Positions 50,701 through 64,000 of a stretch of DNA of 64,000 nucleotides are shown here, one piece after another (the first letter of the stretch is position 1; every line of letters begins with the position of its first letter). The notes beneath the pieces were generated by a model. The model was given only the letters and a program-made list of their open reading frames with translations. It was not told where the DNA came from and did not search any database. The position numbers and the translations under genes are program-made. This DNA comes from Auanema rhodensis (taxonomy: Eukaryota; Nematoda; Chromadorea; Rhabditida; Rhabditidae): the NCBI GenBank assembly GCA_964057225.1, contig CAXKVF010000075.1, positions 310,001 through 374,000 on the forward strand, written 5' to 3'.

Positions 50701-51699
50701 TTTTCAAAATTAGATTCCCCATGTCCATATTAGTCTAAAAACAAATTTTTATTGATATTGGTTCATGGTAACCATGACTTTGAAATTTACGTGAACTTTA
50801 ATTTATGCTAATTAAATGTACACGTGATGTGCACTTGGTATGTAACTCGCTTCACGTGAAAGATAAAGAGATGCGGTTTTCAAAATTAGATTCCCCATGT
50901 CCATATTAGTCTAAAAACAAATTTTTATTGATATTGGTTCATGGTAACCATGACTTTGAAATTTACGTGAATTTTAATTTATGCTTATTAAATGTACACG
51001 TGATGTGCACTTGGTATGTAACTCGCTTCACGTGAAAGATAAAGAGATGCGGTTTTCAAAATTAGATTCCCCATGTCCATATTAGTCTAAAAACAAATTT
51101 TTATTGATATTGGTGCATGGTAACCATGACTTTGAAATTTACGTGAACTTTAATTTATGCTAATTAAATGTACACGTGATGTGCACTTGGTATGTAACTC
51201 GCTTCACGTGAAAGATAAAGAGATGCGGTTTTCAAAATTAGATTCACCATGTCCATATTAGTCTAAAAACAAATTTTTATTGATATTGGTTCATGGTAAC
51301 CATGACTTTGAAATTTACGTGAACTTTAATTTATGCTAATTAAATGTACAAGTGATGTGCACTTGGTATGTAACTCGCTTCACGTGAAAGATAAAGAGAT
51401 GCGGTTTTCAAAATTAGATTCCCCATGTCCATATTAGTCTAAAAACAAATTTTTATTGATATTGCTTCATGGTAACCATGACTTTGAAATTTACGTGAAC
51501 TTTAATTTATGCTAATTAAATGTACACGTGATGTGCACTTGGTATGTAACTCGCTTCACGTGAAAGATAAAGAGATGCGGTTTTCAAAATTAGATTCCCC
51601 ATGTCCATATTAGTCTAAAAACAAATTTTTATTGATATTGGTTCATGGTAACCATGACTTTGAAATTTACGTGAATTTTAATTTATGCTTATTAAATGT

Positions 51700-54600
51700 A
51701 CACGTGATGTGCACTTGGTATGTAACTCGCTTCACGTGAAAGATAAAGAGATGCGGTTTTCAAAATTAGATTCCCCATGTCCATATTAGTCTAAAAACAA
51801 ATTTTTATTGATATTGGTTCATGGTAACCATGACTTTGAAATTTACGTGAATTTTAATTTATGCTTATTAAATGTACACGTGATGTGCACTTGGTATGTA
51901 ACTCGCTTCACGTGAAAGATAAAGAGATGCGGTTTTCAAAATTAGATTCCCCATGTCCATATTAGTCTAAAAACAAATTTTTATTGATATTGGTTCATGG
52001 TAACCATGACTTTGAAATTTACGTGAACTTTAATTTATGCTAATTAAATGTACACGTGATGTGCACTTGGTATGTAACTCGCTTCACGTGAAAGATAAAG
52101 AGATGCGGTTTTCAAAATTAGATTCCCCATGTCCATATTAGTCTAAAAACAAATTTTTATTGATATTGGTTCATGGTAACCATGACTTTGAAATTTACGT
52201 GAATTTTAATTTATGCTTATTAAATGTACACGTGATGTGCACTTGGTATGTAACTCGCTTCACGTGAAAGATAAAGAGATGCGGTTTTCAAAATTAGATT
52301 CCCCATGTCCATATTAGTCTAAAAACAAATTTTTATTGATATTGGTTCATGGTAACCATGACTTTGAAATTTACGTGAACTTTAATTTATGCTAATTAAA
52401 TGTACACGTGATGTGCACTTGGTATGTAACTCGCTTCACGTGAAAGATAAAGAGATGCGGTTTTTAAAATTAGATTCCCCATGTCCATATTAGTGTAAAA
52501 ACAAATTTTTATTGATATTGGTGCATGGTAACCATGACTTTGAAATTTACGTGAACATTAATTTATGCTAATTAAATGTACACGTGATGTGCACTTGGTA
52601 TGTAACTCACTTCACGTGAAAGATAAAGAGATACGGTTTTCAAAATTAGATTCCCCATGTCCATATTAGTCTAAAAACAAATTTTTATTGATATTGGTGC
52701 ATGGTAACCATGACTTTGAAATTTACGTGAACTTTAATTTATGCTAATTAAATGTACACGTGATGTGCACTTGGTATGTAACTCGCTTCACGTGAAAGAT
52801 AAAGAGATGCGGTTTTCAAAATTAGATTCCCCATGTCCATATTAGTCTAAAAACAAATTTTTATTGATATTGGTGCATGGTAACCATGACTTTGAAATTT
52901 ACGTGAACTTTAATTTATGCTAATTAAATGTACACGTGATGTGCACTTGGTATGTAACTCGCTTCACGTGAAAGATAAAGAGATGCGGTTTTCAAAATTA
53001 GATTCCCCATGTCCATATTAGTCTAAAAACAAATTTTTATTGATATTGGTTCATGGTAACCATGACTTTGAAATTTACGTGAACTTTAATTCATGCTAAT
53101 TAAATGTACACGTGATGTGCACTTGGTATGTAACTCGCTTCACGTGAAAGATAAAGAGATGCGGTTTTCACAATTAGATTCCCCATGGCCATATTAGTCT
53201 AAAAACAAATTTTTATTAATATTGGTGCATGGTAACCATGACTTTGAAATTTACGTGAACTTTAATTTATGCTAATTAAATGTACACGTGATGTGCACTT
53301 GGTATGTAACTCGCTTCACGTGAAAGATAAAGAGATGCGGTTTTCAAAATTAGATTCCCCATGTCCATATTAGTCTAAAAACAAATTTTTATTGATATTG
53401 GTGCATGGTAACCATGACTTTGAAATTTACGTGAACTTTAATTTATGCTAATTAAATGTACACGTGATGTGCACTTGGTATGTAACTCGCTTCACGTGAA
53501 AGATGAAGAGATGCGGTTTTCAAAATTAGATTCCCCATGTCCATATTAGTCTAAAAACAAATTTTTATTGATATTGGTGCATGGTAACCATGACTTTGAA
53601 ATTTACGTGAACTTTAATTTATGCTAATTAAATGTACACGTGATGTGCACTTGGTATGTAACTCGCTTCACGTGAAAGATAAAGAGATGCGGTTTTCAAA
53701 ATTAGATTCCCCATGTCCATATTAGTCTAAAAACAAATTTTTATTGATATTGGTGCATGGTAACCATGACTTTGAAATTTACGTGAACTTTAATTTATGC
53801 TAATTAAATGTACACGTGATGTGCACTTGGTATGTAACTCGCTTCACGTGAAAGATAAAGAGATGCGGTTTTCAAAATTAGATTCCCCATGTCCATATTA
53901 GTCTAAAAACAAATTTTTATTGATATTGGTTCATGGTAACCATGACTTTGAAATTTACGTGAATTTTAATTTATGCTTATTAAATGTACACGTGATGTGC
54001 ACTTGGTATGTAACTCGCTTCACGTGAAAGATAAAGAGATGCGGTTTTCAAAATTAGATTCCCCATGTCCATATTAGTCTAAAAACAAATTTTTATTGAT
54101 ATTGGTTCATGGTAACCATGACTTTGAAATTTACGTGAACTTTAATTTATGCTAATTAAATGTACACGTGATGTGCACTTGGTATGTAACTCGCTTCACG
54201 TGAAAGATAAAGAGATGCGGTTTTTAAAATTAGATTCCCCATGTCCATATTAGTGTAAAAACAAATTTTTATTGATATTGGTGCATGGTAACCATGACTT
54301 TGAAATTTACGTGAACATTAATTTATGCTAATTAAATGTACACGTGATGTGCACTTGGTATGTAACTCACTTCACGTGAAAGATAAAGAGATACGGTTTT
54401 CAAAATTAGATTCCCCATGTCCATATTAGTCTAAAAACAAATTTTTATTGATATTGGTGCATGGTAACCATGACTTTGAAATTTACGTGAACTTTAATTT
54501 ATGCTAATTAAATGTACACGTGATGTGCACTTGGTATGTAACTCGCTTCACGTGAAAGATAAAGAGATGCGGTTTTCAAAATTAGATTCCCCATGTCCAT

Positions 54601-57600
54601 ATTAGTCTAAAAACAAATTTTTATTGATATTGGTGCATGGTAACCATGACTTTGAAATTTACGTGAACTTTAATTTATGCTAATTAAATGTACACGTGAT
54701 GTGCACTTGGTATGTAACTCGCTTCACGTGAAAGATAAAGAGATGCGGTTTTCAAAATTAGATTCCCCATGTCCATATTAGTCTAAAAACAAATTTTTAT
54801 TGATATTGGTTCATGGTAACCATGACTTTGAAATTTACGTGAACTTTAATTCATGCTAATTAAATGTACACGTGATGTGCACTTGGTATGTAACTCGCTT
54901 CACGTGAAAGATAAAGAGATGCGGTTTTCACAATTAGATTCCCCATGGCCATATTAGTCTAAAAACAAATTTTTATTAATATTGGTGCATGGTAACCATG
55001 ACTTTGAAATTTACGTGAACTTTAATTTATGCTAATTAAATGTACACGTGATGTGCACTTGGTATGTAACTCGCTTCACGTGAAAGATAAAGAGATGCGG
55101 TTTTCAAAATTAGATTCCCCATGTCCATATTAGTCTAAAAACAAATTTTTATTGATATTGGTGCATGGTAACCATGACTTTGAAATTTACGTGAACTTTA
55201 ATTTATGCTAATTAAATGTACACGTGATGTGCACTTGGTATGTAACTCGCTTCACGTGAAAGATGAAGAGATGCGGTTTTCAAAATTAGATTCCCCATGT
55301 CCATATTAGTCTAAAAACAAATTTTTATTGATATTGGTGCATGGTAACCATGACTTTGAAATTTACGTGAACTTTAATTTATGCTAATTAAATGTACACG
55401 TGATGTGCACTTGGTATGTAACTCGCTTCACGTGAAAGATAAAGAGATGCGGTTTTCAAAATTAGATTCCCCATGTCCATATTAGTCTAAAAACAAATTT
55501 TTATTGATATTGGTGCATGGTAACCATGACTTTGAAATTTACGTGAACTTTAATTTATGCTAATTAAATGTACACGTGATGTGCACTTGGTATGTAACTC
55601 GCTTCACGTGAAAGATAAAGAGATGCGGTTTTCAAAATTAGATTCCCCATGTCCATATTAGTCTAAAAACAAATTTTTATTGATATTGGTGCATGGTAAC
55701 CATGACTTTGAAATTTACGTGAACTTTAATTTATGCTAATTAAATGTACACGTGATGTGCACTTGGTATGTAACTCGCTTCACGTGAAAGATAAAGAGAT
55801 GCGGTTTTCAAAATTAGATTCCCCATGTCCATATTAGTCTAAAAACAAATTTTTATTGATATTGCTTCATGGTAACCATGACTTTGAAATTTACGTGAAC
55901 TTTAATTTATGCTAATTAAATGTACACGTGATGTGCACTTGGTATGTAACTCGCTTCACGTGAAAGATAAAGAGATGCGGTTTTCAAAATTAGATTCCCC
56001 ATGTCCATATTAGTCTAAAAACAATTTTTTATTGATATTGGTTCATGGTAACCATGACTTTGAAATTTACGTGAATTTTAATTTATGCTTATTAAATGTA
56101 CACGTGATGTGCACTTGGTATGTAACTCGCTTCACGTGAAAGATAAAGAGATGCGGTTTTCAAAATTAGATTCCCCATGTCCATATTAGTCTAAAAACAA
56201 ATTTTTATTGATATTGGTTCATGGTAACCATGACTTTGAAATTTACGTGAACTTTAATTTATGCTAATTAAATGTACACGTGATGTGCACTTGGTATGTA
56301 ACTCGCTTCACGTGAAAGATAAAGAGATGCGGTTTTCAAAATTAGATTCCCCATGTCCATATTAGTCTAAAAACAAATTTTTATTGATATTGGTTCATGG
56401 TAACCATGACTTTGAAATTTACGTGAATTTTAATTTATGCTTATTAAATGTACACGTGATGTGCACTTGGTATGTAACTCGCTTCACGTGAAAGATAAAG
56501 AGATGCGGTTTTCAAAATTAGATTCCCCATGTCCATATTAGTCTAAAAACAAATTTTTATTGATATTGGTGCATGGTAACCATGACTTTGAAATTTACGT
56601 GAACTTTAATTTATGCTAATTAAATGTACACGTGATGTGCACTTGGTATGTAACTCGCTTCACGTGAAAGATAAAGAGATGCGGTTTTCAAAATTAGATT
56701 CACCATGTCCATATTAGTCTAAAAACAAATTTTTATTGATATTGGTTCATGGTAACCATGACTTTGAAATTTACGTGAACTTTAATTTATGCTAATTAAA
56801 TGTACAAGTGATGTGCACTTGGTATGTAACTCGCTTCACGTGAAAGATAAAGAGATGCGGTTTTCAGAATTAGATTCCCCATGTCCATATTAGTCTAAAA
56901 ACAAATTTTTATTGATATTGCTTCATGGTAACCATGACTTTGAAATTTACGTGAACTTTAATTTATGCTAATTAAATGTACACGTGATGTGCACTTGGTA
57001 TGTAACTCGCTTCACGTGAAAGATAAAGAGATGCGGTTTTCAAAATTAGATTCCCCATGTCCATATTAGTCTAAAAACAAATTTTTATTGATATTCGTTC
57101 ATGGTAACCATGACTTTGAAATTTACGTGAATTTTAATTTATGCTTATTAAATGTACACGTGATGTGCACTTGGTATGTAACTCGCTTCACGTGAAAGAT
57201 AAAGAGATGCGGTTTTCAAAATTAGATTCCCCATGTCCATATTAGTCTAAAAACAAATTTTTATTGATATTGGTTCATGGTAACCATGACTTTGAAATTT
57301 ACGTGAACTTTAATTTATGCTAATTAAATGTACACGTGATGTGCACTTGGTATGTAACTCGCTTCACGTGAAAGATAAAGAGATGCGGTTTTCAAAATTA
57401 GATTCCCCATGTCCATATTAGTCTAAAAACAAATTTTTATTGATATTGGTTCATGGTAACCATGACTTTGAAATTTACGTGAATTTTAATTTATGCTTAT
57501 TAAATGTACACGTGATGTGCACTTGGTATGTAACTCGCTTCACGTGAAAGATAAAGAGATGCGGTTTTCAAAATTAGATTCCCCATGTCCATATTAGTCT

Positions 57601-58500
57601 AAAAACAAATTTTTATTGATATTGGTTCATGGTAACCATGACTTTGAAATTTACGTGAACTTTAATTTATGCTAATTAAATGTACACGTGATGTGCACTT
57701 GGTATGTAACTCGCTTCACGTGAAAGATAAAGAGATGCGGTTTTCAAAATTAGATTCCCCATGTCCATATTAGTGTAAAAACAAATTTTTATTGATATTG
57801 GTGCATGGTAACCATGACTTTGAAATTTACGTGAACATTAATTTATGCTAATTAAATGTACACGTGATGTGCACTTGGTATGTAACTCACTTCACGTGAA
57901 AGATAAAGAGATACGGTTTTCAAAATTAGATTCCCCATGTCCATATTAGTCTAAAAACAAATTTTTATTGATATTGGTGCATGGTAACCATGACTTTGAA
58001 ATTTACGTGAACTTTAATTTATGCTAATTAAATGTACACGTGATGTGCACTTGGTATGTAACTCGCTTCACGTGAAAGATAAAGAGATGCGGTTTTCAAA
58101 ATTAGATTCCCCATGTCCATATTAGTCTAAAAACAAATTTTTATTGATATTGGTGCATGGTAACCATGACTTTGAAATTTACGTGAACTTTAATTTATGC
58201 TAATTAAATGTACACGTGATGTGCACTTGGTATGTAACTCGCTTCACGTGAAAGATAAAGAGATGCGGTTTTCAAAATTAGATTCCCCATGTCCATATTA
58301 GTCTAAAAACAAATTTTTATTGATATTGGTTCATGGTAACCATGACTTTGAAATTTACGTGAACTTTAATTCATGCTAATTAAATGTACACGTGATGTGC
58401 ACTTGGTATGTAACTCGCTTCACGTGAAAGATAAAGAGATGCGGTTTTCACAATTAGATTCCCCATGGCCATATTAGTCTAAAAACAAATTTTTATTAAT
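51700..58500 (-). repeat. 10- and 20-monomer higher-order repeats in the right arm
   Basis: Two marker monomers recur as a fixed pair 691 bp apart: TAGTGTAAAA (52494, 54254, 57774) and ATGGCC within CCCCATGGCC (53185, 54945, 58465). Successive distances are 1,760 and 3,520 bp, 10 and 20 monomers. Between the pair lie GTAACTCACTTC with GATACGG, and ATTCATGC. Older CCATGGCC monomers at 43681 and 49665 are 5,984 bp (34 monomers) apart. Confidence 0.82.
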
Positions 58501-59499
58501 ATTGGTGCATGGTAACCATGACTTTGAAATTTACGTGAACTTTAATTTATGCTAATTAAATGTACACGTGATGTGCACTTGGTATGTAACTCGCTTCACG
58601 TGAAAGATAAAGAGATGCGGTTTTCAAAATTAGATTCCCCATGTCCATATTAGTCTAAAAACAAATTTTTATTGATATTGGTGCATGGTAACCATGACTT
58701 TGAAATTTACGTGAACTTTAATTTATGCTAATTAAATGTACACGTGATGTGCACTTGGTATGTAACTCGCTTCACGTGAAAGATGAAGAGATGCGGTTTT
58801 CAAAATTAGATTCCCCATGTCCATATTAGTCTAAAAACAAATTTTTATTGATATTGGTGCATGGTAACCATGACTTTGAAATTTACGTGAACTTTAATTT
58901 ATGCTAATTAAATGTACACGTGATGTGCACTTGGTATGTAACTCGCTTCACGTGAAAGATAAAGAGATGCGGTTTTCAAAATTAGATTCCCCATGTCCAT
59001 ATTAGTCTAAAAACAAATTTTTATTGATATTGGTGCATGGTAACCATGACTTTGAAATTTACGTGAACTTTAATTTATGCTAATTAAATGTACACGTGAT
59101 GTGCACTTGGTATGTAACTCGCTTCACGTGAAAGATAAAGAGATGCGGTTTTCAAAATTAGATTCCCCATGTCCATATTAGTCTAAAAACAAATTTTTAT
59201 TGATATTGCTTCATGGTAACCATGACTTTGAAATTTACGTGAACTTTAATTTATGCTAATTAAATGTACACGTGATGTGCACTTGGTATGTAACTCGCTT
59301 CACGTGAAAGATAAAGAGATGCGGTTTTCAAAATTAGATTCCCCATGTCCATATTAGTCTAAAAACAATTTTTTATTGATATTGGTTCATGGTAACCATG
59401 ACTTTGAAATTTACGTGAACTTTAATTTATGCTAATTAAATGTACACGTGATGTGCACTTGGTATGTAACTCGCTTCACGTGAAAGATAAAGAGATGCG

Positions 59500-62400
59500 G
59501 TTTTCAAAATTAGATTCCCCATGTCCATATTAGTCTAAAAACAAATTTTTATTGATATTGGTGCATGGTAACCATGACTTTGAAATTTACGTGAACTTTA
59601 ATTTATGCTAATTAAATGTACACGTGATGTGCACTTGGTATGTAACTCGCTTCACGTGAAAGATAAAGAGATGCCGTTTTCAAAATTAGATTCCCCATGT
59701 CCATATTAGTCTAAAAACAAATTTTTATTGATATTGGTGCATGGTAACCATGACTTTGAAATTTACGTGAACTTTAATTTATGCTAATTAAATGTACACG
59801 TGATGTGCACTTGGTATGTAACTCGCTTCACGTGAAAGATAAAGAGATGCGGTTTTCAAAATTAGATTCCCCATGTCCATATTAGTCTAAAAACAAATTT
59901 TTATTGATATTGGTTCATGGTAACCATGACTTTGAAATTTACGTGAACTTTAATTCATGCTAATTAAATGTACACGTGATGTGCACTTGGTATGTAACTC
60001 GCTTCACGTGAAAGATAAAGAGATGCGGTTTTCAAAATTAGATTCCCCATGTCCATATTAGTCTAAAAACAAATTTTTATTGATATTGGTGCATGGTAAC
60101 CATGACTTTGAAATTTACGTGAACTTTAATTTATGCTGATTAAATGTACACGTGATGTGCACTTGGTATGTAACTCGCTTCACGTGAAAGATGAAGAGAT
60201 GCGGTTTTCAAAATTAGATTCCCCATGTCCATATTAGTCTAAAAACAAATTTTTATTGATATTGGTGCATGGTAACCATGACTTTGAAATTTACGTGAAC
60301 TTTAATTTATGCTAATTAAATGTACACGTGATGTGCACTTGGTATGTAACTCGCTTCACGTGAAAGATAAAGAGATGCGGTTTTCAAAATTAGATTCCCC
60401 ATGTCCATATTAGTCTAAAAACAAATTTTTATTGATATTGGTGCATGGTAACCATGACTTTGAAATTTACGTGAACTTTAATTTATGCTAATTAAATGTA
60501 CACGTGATGTGCACTTGGTATGTAACTCGCTTCACGTGAAAGATAAAGAGATGCGGTTTTCAAAATTAGATTCCCCATGTCCATATTAGTCTAAAAACAA
60601 ATTTTTATTGATATTGGTGCATGGTAACCATGACTTTGAAATTTACGTGAACTTTAATTTATGCTAATTAAATGTACACGTGATGTGCACTTGGTATGTA
60701 ACTCGCTTCACGTGAAAGATGAAGAGATGCGGTTTTCAAAATTAGATTCCCCATGTCCATATTAGTCTAAAAACAAATTTTTATTGATATTGGTGCATGG
60801 TAACCATGACTTTGAAATTTACGTGAACTTTAATTTATGCTAATTAAATGTACACGTGATGTGCACTTGGTATGTAACTCGCTTCACGTGAAAGATAAAG
60901 AGATGCGGTTTTCAAAATTAGATTCCCCATGTCCATATTAGTCTAAAAACAAATTTTTATTGATATTGGTGCATGGTAACCATGACTTTGAAATTTACGT
61001 GAACTTTAATTTATGCTAATTAAATGTACACGTGATGTGCACTTGGTATGTAACTCGCTTCACGTGAAAGATAAAGAGATGCGGTTTTCAAAATTAGATT
61101 CCCCATGTCCATATTAGTCTAAAAACAAATTTTTATTGATATTGGTGCATGGTAACCATGACTTTGAAATTTACGTGAACTTTAATTTATGCTAATTAAA
61201 TGTACACGTGATGTGCACTTGGTATGTAACTCGCTTCACGTGAAAGATAAAGAGATGCGGTTTTCAAAATTAGATTCCCCATGTCCATATTAGTCTAAAA
61301 ACAAATTTTTATTGATATTGCTTCATGGTAACCATGACTTTGAAATTTACGTGAACTTTAATTTATGCTAATTAAATGTACACGTGATGTGCACTTGGTA
61401 TGTAACTCGCTTCACGTGAAAGATAAAGAGATGCGGTTTTCAAAATTAGATTCCCCATGTCCATATTAGTCTAAAAACAATTTTTTATTGATATTGGTTC
61501 ATGGTAACCATGACTTTGAAATTTACGTGAACTTTAATTTATGCTAATTAAATGTACACGTGATGTGCACTTGGTATGTAACTCGCTTCACGTGAAAGAT
61601 AAAGAGATGCGGTTTTTAAAATTAGATTCCCCATGTCCATATTAGTCTAAAAACAAATTTTTATTGATATTGCTTCATGGTAACCATGACTTTGAAATTT
61701 ACGTGAACTTTAATTTATGCTAATTAAATGTACACGTGATGTGCACTTGGTATGTAACTCGCTTCACGTGAAAGATAAAGAGATGCGGTTTTCAAAATTA
61801 GATTCCCCATGTCCATATTAGTCTAAAAACAAATTTTTATTGATATTGGTGCATGGTAACCATGACTTTGAAATTTACGTGAACTTTAATTTATGCTAAT
61901 TAAATGTACACGTGATGTGCACTTGGTATGTAACTCGCTTCACGTGAAAGATGAAGAGATGCGGTTTTCAAAATTAGATTCCCCATGTCCATATTAGTCT
62001 AAAAACAAATTTTTATTGATATTGGTGCATGGTAACCATGACTTTGAAATTTACGTGAACTTTAATTTATGCTAATTAAATGTACACGTGATGTGCACTT
62101 GGTATGTAACTCGCTTCACGTGAAAGATAAAGAGATGCGGTTTTCAAAATTAGATTCCCCATGTCCATATTAGTCTAAAAACAAATTTTTATTGATATTG
62201 GTGCATGGTAACCATGACTTTGAAATTTACGTGAACTTTAATTTATGCTAATTAAATGTACACGTGATGTGCACTTGGTATGTAACTCGCTTCACGTGAA
62301 AGATAAAGAGATGCCGTTTTCAAAATTAGATTCCCCATGTCCATATTAGTCTAAAAACAAATTTTTATTGATATTGGTGCATGGTAACCATGACTTTGAA

Positions 62401-64000
62401 ATTTACGTGAACTTTAATTTATGCTAATTAAATGTACACGTGATGTGCACTTGGTATGTAACTCGCTTCACGTGAAAGATAAAGAGATGCGGTTTTCAAA
62501 ATTAGATTCCCCATGTCCATATTAGTCTAAAAACAAATTTTTATTGATATTGGTTCATGGTAACCATGACTTTGAAATTTACGTGAACTTTAATTCATGC
62601 TAATTAAATGTACACGTGATGTGCACTTGGTATGTAACTCGCTTCACGTGAAAGATAAAGAGATGCGGTTTTCAAAATTAGATTCCCCATGTCCATATTA
62701 GTCTAAAAACAAATTTTTATTGATATTGGTGCATGGTAACCATGACTTTGAAATTTACGTGAACTTTAATTTATGCTGATTAAATGTACACGTGATGTGC
62801 ACTTGGTATGTAACTCGCTTCACGTGAAAGATGAAGAGATGCGGTTTTCAAAATTAGATTCCCCATGTCCATATTAGTCTAAAAACAAATTTTTATTGAT
62901 ATTGGTGCATGGTAACCATGACTTTGAAATTTACGTGAACTTTAATTTATGCTAATTAAATGTACACGTGATGTGCACTTGGTATGTAACTCGCTTCACG
63001 TGAAAGATAAAGAGATGCGGTTTTCAAAATTAGATTCCCCATGTCCATATTAGTCTAAAAACAAATTTTTATTGATATTGGTGCATGGTAACCATGACTT
63101 TGAAATTTACGTGAACTTTAATTTATGCTAATTAAATGTACACGTGATGTGCACTTGGTATGTAACTCGCTTCACGTGAAAGATAAAGAGATGCGGTTTT
63201 CAAAATTAGATTCCCCATGTCCATATTAGTCTAAAAACAAATTTTTATTGATATTGGTGCATGGTAACCATGACTTTGAAATTTACGTGAACTTTAATTT
63301 ATGCTAATTAAATGTACACGTGATGTGCACTTGGTATGTAACTCGCTTCACGTGAAAGATGAAGAGATGCGGTTTTCAAAATTAGATTCCCCATGTCCAT
63401 ATTAGTCTAAAAACAAATTTTTATTGATATTGGTGCATGGTAACCATGACTTTGAAATTTACGTGAACTTTAATTTATGCTAATTAAATGTACACGTGAT
63501 GTGCACTTGGTATGTAACTCGCTTCACGTGAAAGATAAAGAGATGCGGTTTTCAAAATTAGATTCCCCATGTCCATATTAGTCTAAAAACAAATTTTTAT
63601 TGATATTGGTGCATGGTAACCATGACTTTGAAATTTACGTGAACTTTAATTTATGCTAATTAAATGTACACGTGATGTGCACTTGGTATGTAACTCGCTT
63701 CACGTGAAAGATAAAGAGATGCGGTTTTCAAAATTAGATTCCCCATGTCCATATTAGTCTAAAAACAAATTTTTATTGATATTGGTGCATGGTAACCATG
63801 ACTTTGAAATTTACGTGAACTTTAATTTATGCTAATTAAATGTACACGTGATGTGCACTTGGTATGTAACTCGCTTCACGTGAAAGATAAAGAGATGCGG
63901 TTTTCAAAATTAGATTCCCCATGTCCATATTAGTCTAAAAACAAATTTTTATTGATATTGCTTCATGGTAACCATGACTTTGAAATTTACGTGAACTTTA
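59500..64000 (-). repeat. 15-monomer (2,640-bp) tandem duplication at the right end
   Basis: Markers recur 2,640 bp apart: GATGCCG (59671 and 62311), ATTCATGC (about 59953 and 62593), GCTGAT (60135 and 62775), GATGAAG (60191 and 62831; 60719 and 63359) and CTTCATGG (61321 and 63961). The first copy starts near 59500. The second starts near 62140 and continues past the window end. Confidence 0.82.

Larger units (their letters stand above)
38701..64000 (-). repeat. 176-bp satellite array, reverse orientation (about 144 monomers)
   Basis: The same 176-bp satellite fills the rest of the window on the opposite strand. Phase is perfect: TACGTG at 38820 and at 63988 are 143 x 176 bp apart with no net insertion or loss. 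Its variant set differs from the left arm. Written on the + strand, common right-arm variants are GAATTTTAAT with ATGCTTATT, GATACGG, AACATTAATT, ATTCATGCTAAT, CCATGGCC with ATTAATATTGG, and GATGAAGAG. Left-arm markers such as CATTTCT, TTTTCAG and AAATTC are not evident. No gene or foreign insertion is seen. Confidence 0.96.

Noticed and set aside
1-64000. Previously undescribed gene system such as a defence locus or biosynthetic cluster
   Set aside because: Apart from the LINE, every stretch read is satellite or N gap. There is no room for further genes in this window.

Overview
This window is eukaryotic, almost certainly from an invertebrate metazoan. It is a long 176-bp satellite DNA array interrupted once by a full-length non-LTR retrotransposon. 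There is no host protein-coding gene, tRNA, rRNA or CRISPR array. The species cannot be fixed from sequence alone. The AT-rich satellite and a CR1/Jockey-superfamily LINE without RNase H suit many invertebrates; a flatworm is only a guess.

Layout. Positions 1-202 are satellite in forward orientation, ending in a disturbed junction with a 29-bp direct duplication. Positions 203-4891 hold the LINE on the + strand: six exact 17-bp repeats (203-304), a T-rich 5' UTR, ORF1 (505-1578, structural RNA-binding type), ORF2 (1556-4390, endonuclease plus reverse transcriptase, overlapping ORF1 in the +1 frame), and a 3' UTR of about 500 bp with a hairpin and an AATAAA but no poly(A) tail. A 26-bp target-site duplication made of satellite sequence flanks it (177-202 and 4892-4917). 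Positions 4892-38500 hold about 191 satellite monomers in forward orientation. Positions 38501-38700 are 200 N. Positions 38701-64000 hold about 144 monomers in reverse orientation.

The satellite is highly homogenised. By hand count I find only two net 1-bp deletions in about 33 kb on the left and no net length change over 143 periods on the right. A few diagnostic variants reveal higher-order organisation: tandem or near-tandem block duplications with periods of 9, 10, 12, 15, 17 and 20 monomers. Each monomer carries two CACGTG palindromes and a related CACGTA spaced 32 and 33 bp, plus two further short dyads. This looks like a centromeric or other heterochromatic array, but nothing here proves centromere function.

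The LINE has both ORFs open and all key catalytic motifs visible, so it looks young and possibly competent. ORF1 would coat the RNA, and ORF2 would nick the target and reverse transcribe. The orientation switch across the N gap may be a real inversion or a scaffolding choice. All positions and periods were derived by reading, not by running an aligner.
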